Source of the DNA: Pinus tabuliformis
Taxonomy: Eukaryota; Streptophyta; Pinopsida; Pinales; Pinaceae
DNA: 64,000 nt
Direction: 5' to 3'
Assembly (NCBI GenBank): GCA_031772625.1
Contig: CM062820.1
Coordinates: 1,073,657,369 to 1,073,721,368, forward strand
Program-made: the position numbers and the translations under genes
The notes under the pieces: model-generated
Seen by the model: the letters and a program-made list of their open reading frames with translations, nothing else
What the model was told of the DNA's origin: nothing
Databases searched by the model: none
Shown: one piece after another, positions 62,590 to 64,000 of the stretch
Position numbering within the stretch: position 1 is the stretch's first letter
Layout of the letters: the number at the start of each line of letters is the position of its first letter

Positions 62590-63652
62590 CGTTATAGACA
62601 TTTTTGTGCCTTACAGCATGAAGCATGAAATGTCAATAATATAAGGGATCCAAAGTCCCTAAACATGTTATTCCTACCCCTAGAGGAACAAGGTCATCAA
62701 ACCACAACACTAAATATCAGTTCTCCACCTGAAAACACTCAAAAACAGGCTAATTCTAGATCATGTCAACTGCTCCACTGAGCATCTACGCTGAATGTCA
62801 AGAGCTCCACTATCTACCTGCGCTGAATGTCAACTGCAAGGAAAGCTACCTGCGCTGGGAGAGTTGGGACATGTGGCACAGTCATTCCTCAAGGTGTCAA
62901 TGCCCAGGAAGCTTCCAAAATGACACTTGGATCAGGGAATTCGACTTGTGATGAGTAAGAGGATCTAGATCTCCAAGTGGAAGCAAGAACCTCCAAGTGG
63001 ACTCAAGAACTGAAGAATAACTGAAGTGGGAAAGGACACTAGTCAGCTTCATGCCAGCTACAAGCTGACTCATCCTTTCTCCAAAACTCTTATATATAGA
63101 GCTCTCTCATGAGTTCTATGGAGGCTGGAATCTTGTGAATGTAAGGAAGTGTTGTTGGTTTGAGTAGAGAACTATTGGGTGATTTGCTTGAAGGAGGTGA
63201 AGAGGAGATTTCTTTCTGCTGGGAGGTGATGCTGGATTGGGCCTTTTATGGTCGTATTACTTCCTGAACTTTACTTCTTCCATTAATAAAGCATTTGAGG
63301 TTCTTCTATATGCATGTGTCTCAATGGTGTATTTCTATACTTGTATATTTGATTTATTCTAATCCTTGAATCAATTATGAATGTATGCTTCTTGTAGTTT
63401 CCCTCTCTTTCCATTTTGCAGGATCTTAGTGTAGCTGGGCCAGTGAAAGAGCAAGGAGCCGGGAGCAAGCAGCAAAGAGAGAAGATTGGATCAATCATTA
63501 GCGGAAGACAACGGTTAGTGGATCTCTTTCTCCCCTCTCTTACATCTCATAAAGAAGTAATCTCGAATAGCTTTGCTTTGATTGTTGCTGAGGTACTATC
63601 ACCCTTAGAGTGGGATAGGGTCATTCCGTATTGGATACTTTTCCCAACAACA
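62590..63652 (+). repeat. 5' LTR of E6 (1063 bp)
   Basis: TATATATA at 63091-63098 and AATAAA at 63285-63290. It ends CCCAACAACA like the E1 LTRs. Confidence 0.9.
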
Positions 63653-63655
63653 AAT

Positions 63656-63673
63656 TGGCGACTCCGCTGGGGA
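63656..63673 (+). other. Primer-binding site of E6 (tRNA-Arg)
   Basis: TGGCGACTCCGCTGGGGA, one mismatch to the plant tRNA-Arg 3' end. Confidence 0.85.
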
Positions 63674-64000
63674 ATCGTATCTTGTTGGTTGTTTTTGTTT
63701 TTGCTATTCATTTCATAAACACAGGGAGTACCGAATCGAACTGCATTTGAATCTTTCAAATGCAAAGTAGAGGGCAGCTACTCTAGCTCAGTTTCTAGGC
63801 AAGTTTATGATTTGAAGAGCTGATCCACAAGGACTCTAAATAGCTCTTAGTAATAGCTTTTCATCCTCCTTTTCATCCCTTAGTGTGTAGTTGACTGATA
63901 GCTTCTGATTTGGCCAAAAACTGTGAATTTTTGAGAAATCTGTGACCCGGAAACTGAGAAAAACGAAAGTTTATCTCTTCAGTGCAGGCACTGTGAAGGC

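Larger units (their letters stand above)
62590..64000 (+). mobile_element. E6: second E1-family element, 5' end only
   Basis: Its LTR (62590-63652) is the same family as the E1 LTRs but clearly diverged; its first base is C instead of T. The tRNA-Arg primer site at 63656 and the following ~340 bp match the E1 leader from 624. The rest is outside the window. Confidence 0.9.

Overview
The window looks like nuclear DNA of a large-genome seed plant, probably a gymnosperm (conifer/yew type). The evidence is dense nested plant LTR retrotransposons with tRNA-Arg and tRNA-iMet primer sites, a plant L1-type LINE with an RNase H domain, a tRNA-like SINE, long microsatellites, and one plant LRR receptor kinase with a single short intron. 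The species assignment is inference. I see no bacterial, organellar or rRNA sequence and no tRNA gene.

Layout. 1-8448: a Gypsy-type LTR element (E1, + strand) with gag and protease but no reverse transcriptase, inserted into a second Gypsy element (E3, 8449 to about 11058, - strand) that lost everything between protease and the integrase tail. About 11075-14091: 3' part of a LINE. 12759-22827: a direct triplication of the LINE 3' part plus its AT-rich flank; the middle unit carries a private array of four ~520-bp monomers. 22970-31906: a complete LTR element (E2, - strand, 5-bp target duplication AGTGT), itself split by a solo LTR (26143-27194, TSD CAAAG). 33486-34316: GA-rich compound minisatellite. 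About 35655-41775: tandem duplication of a decayed PIF1-like helicase sequence; the first copy holds a 3.07-kb chromovirus-like deletion derivative (E4, 36673-39747, TSD TGCAT). 42848-47100: an apparently intact LRR receptor kinase gene (- strand) with its upstream region. 47.1-54.1 kb: AT-rich spacer with several tandem repeats, a SINE with a 15-bp target duplication, and a ~1.1-kb minisatellite of near-exact 10-bp period. 54110-62589: a decayed gag-bearing element (E5) whose 3' LTR was cut by another E1-family element (E6) running off the right end.

The only plausible functional host gene is the receptor kinase: 1186 residues, 28 LRRs, one transmembrane segment and a non-RD (HCD) kinase, the class that includes FLS2, EFR and Xa21. 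Two W-box cores lie upstream. Everything else is mobile or repetitive DNA. Five Gypsy-type elements are exposed far enough to judge, and I found no reverse transcriptase in any of them, nor in the visible LINE 3' portion. The locus is therefore a collection of non-autonomous or decayed elements, at least one of which (E1) inserted recently, to judge by its nearly identical LTRs.
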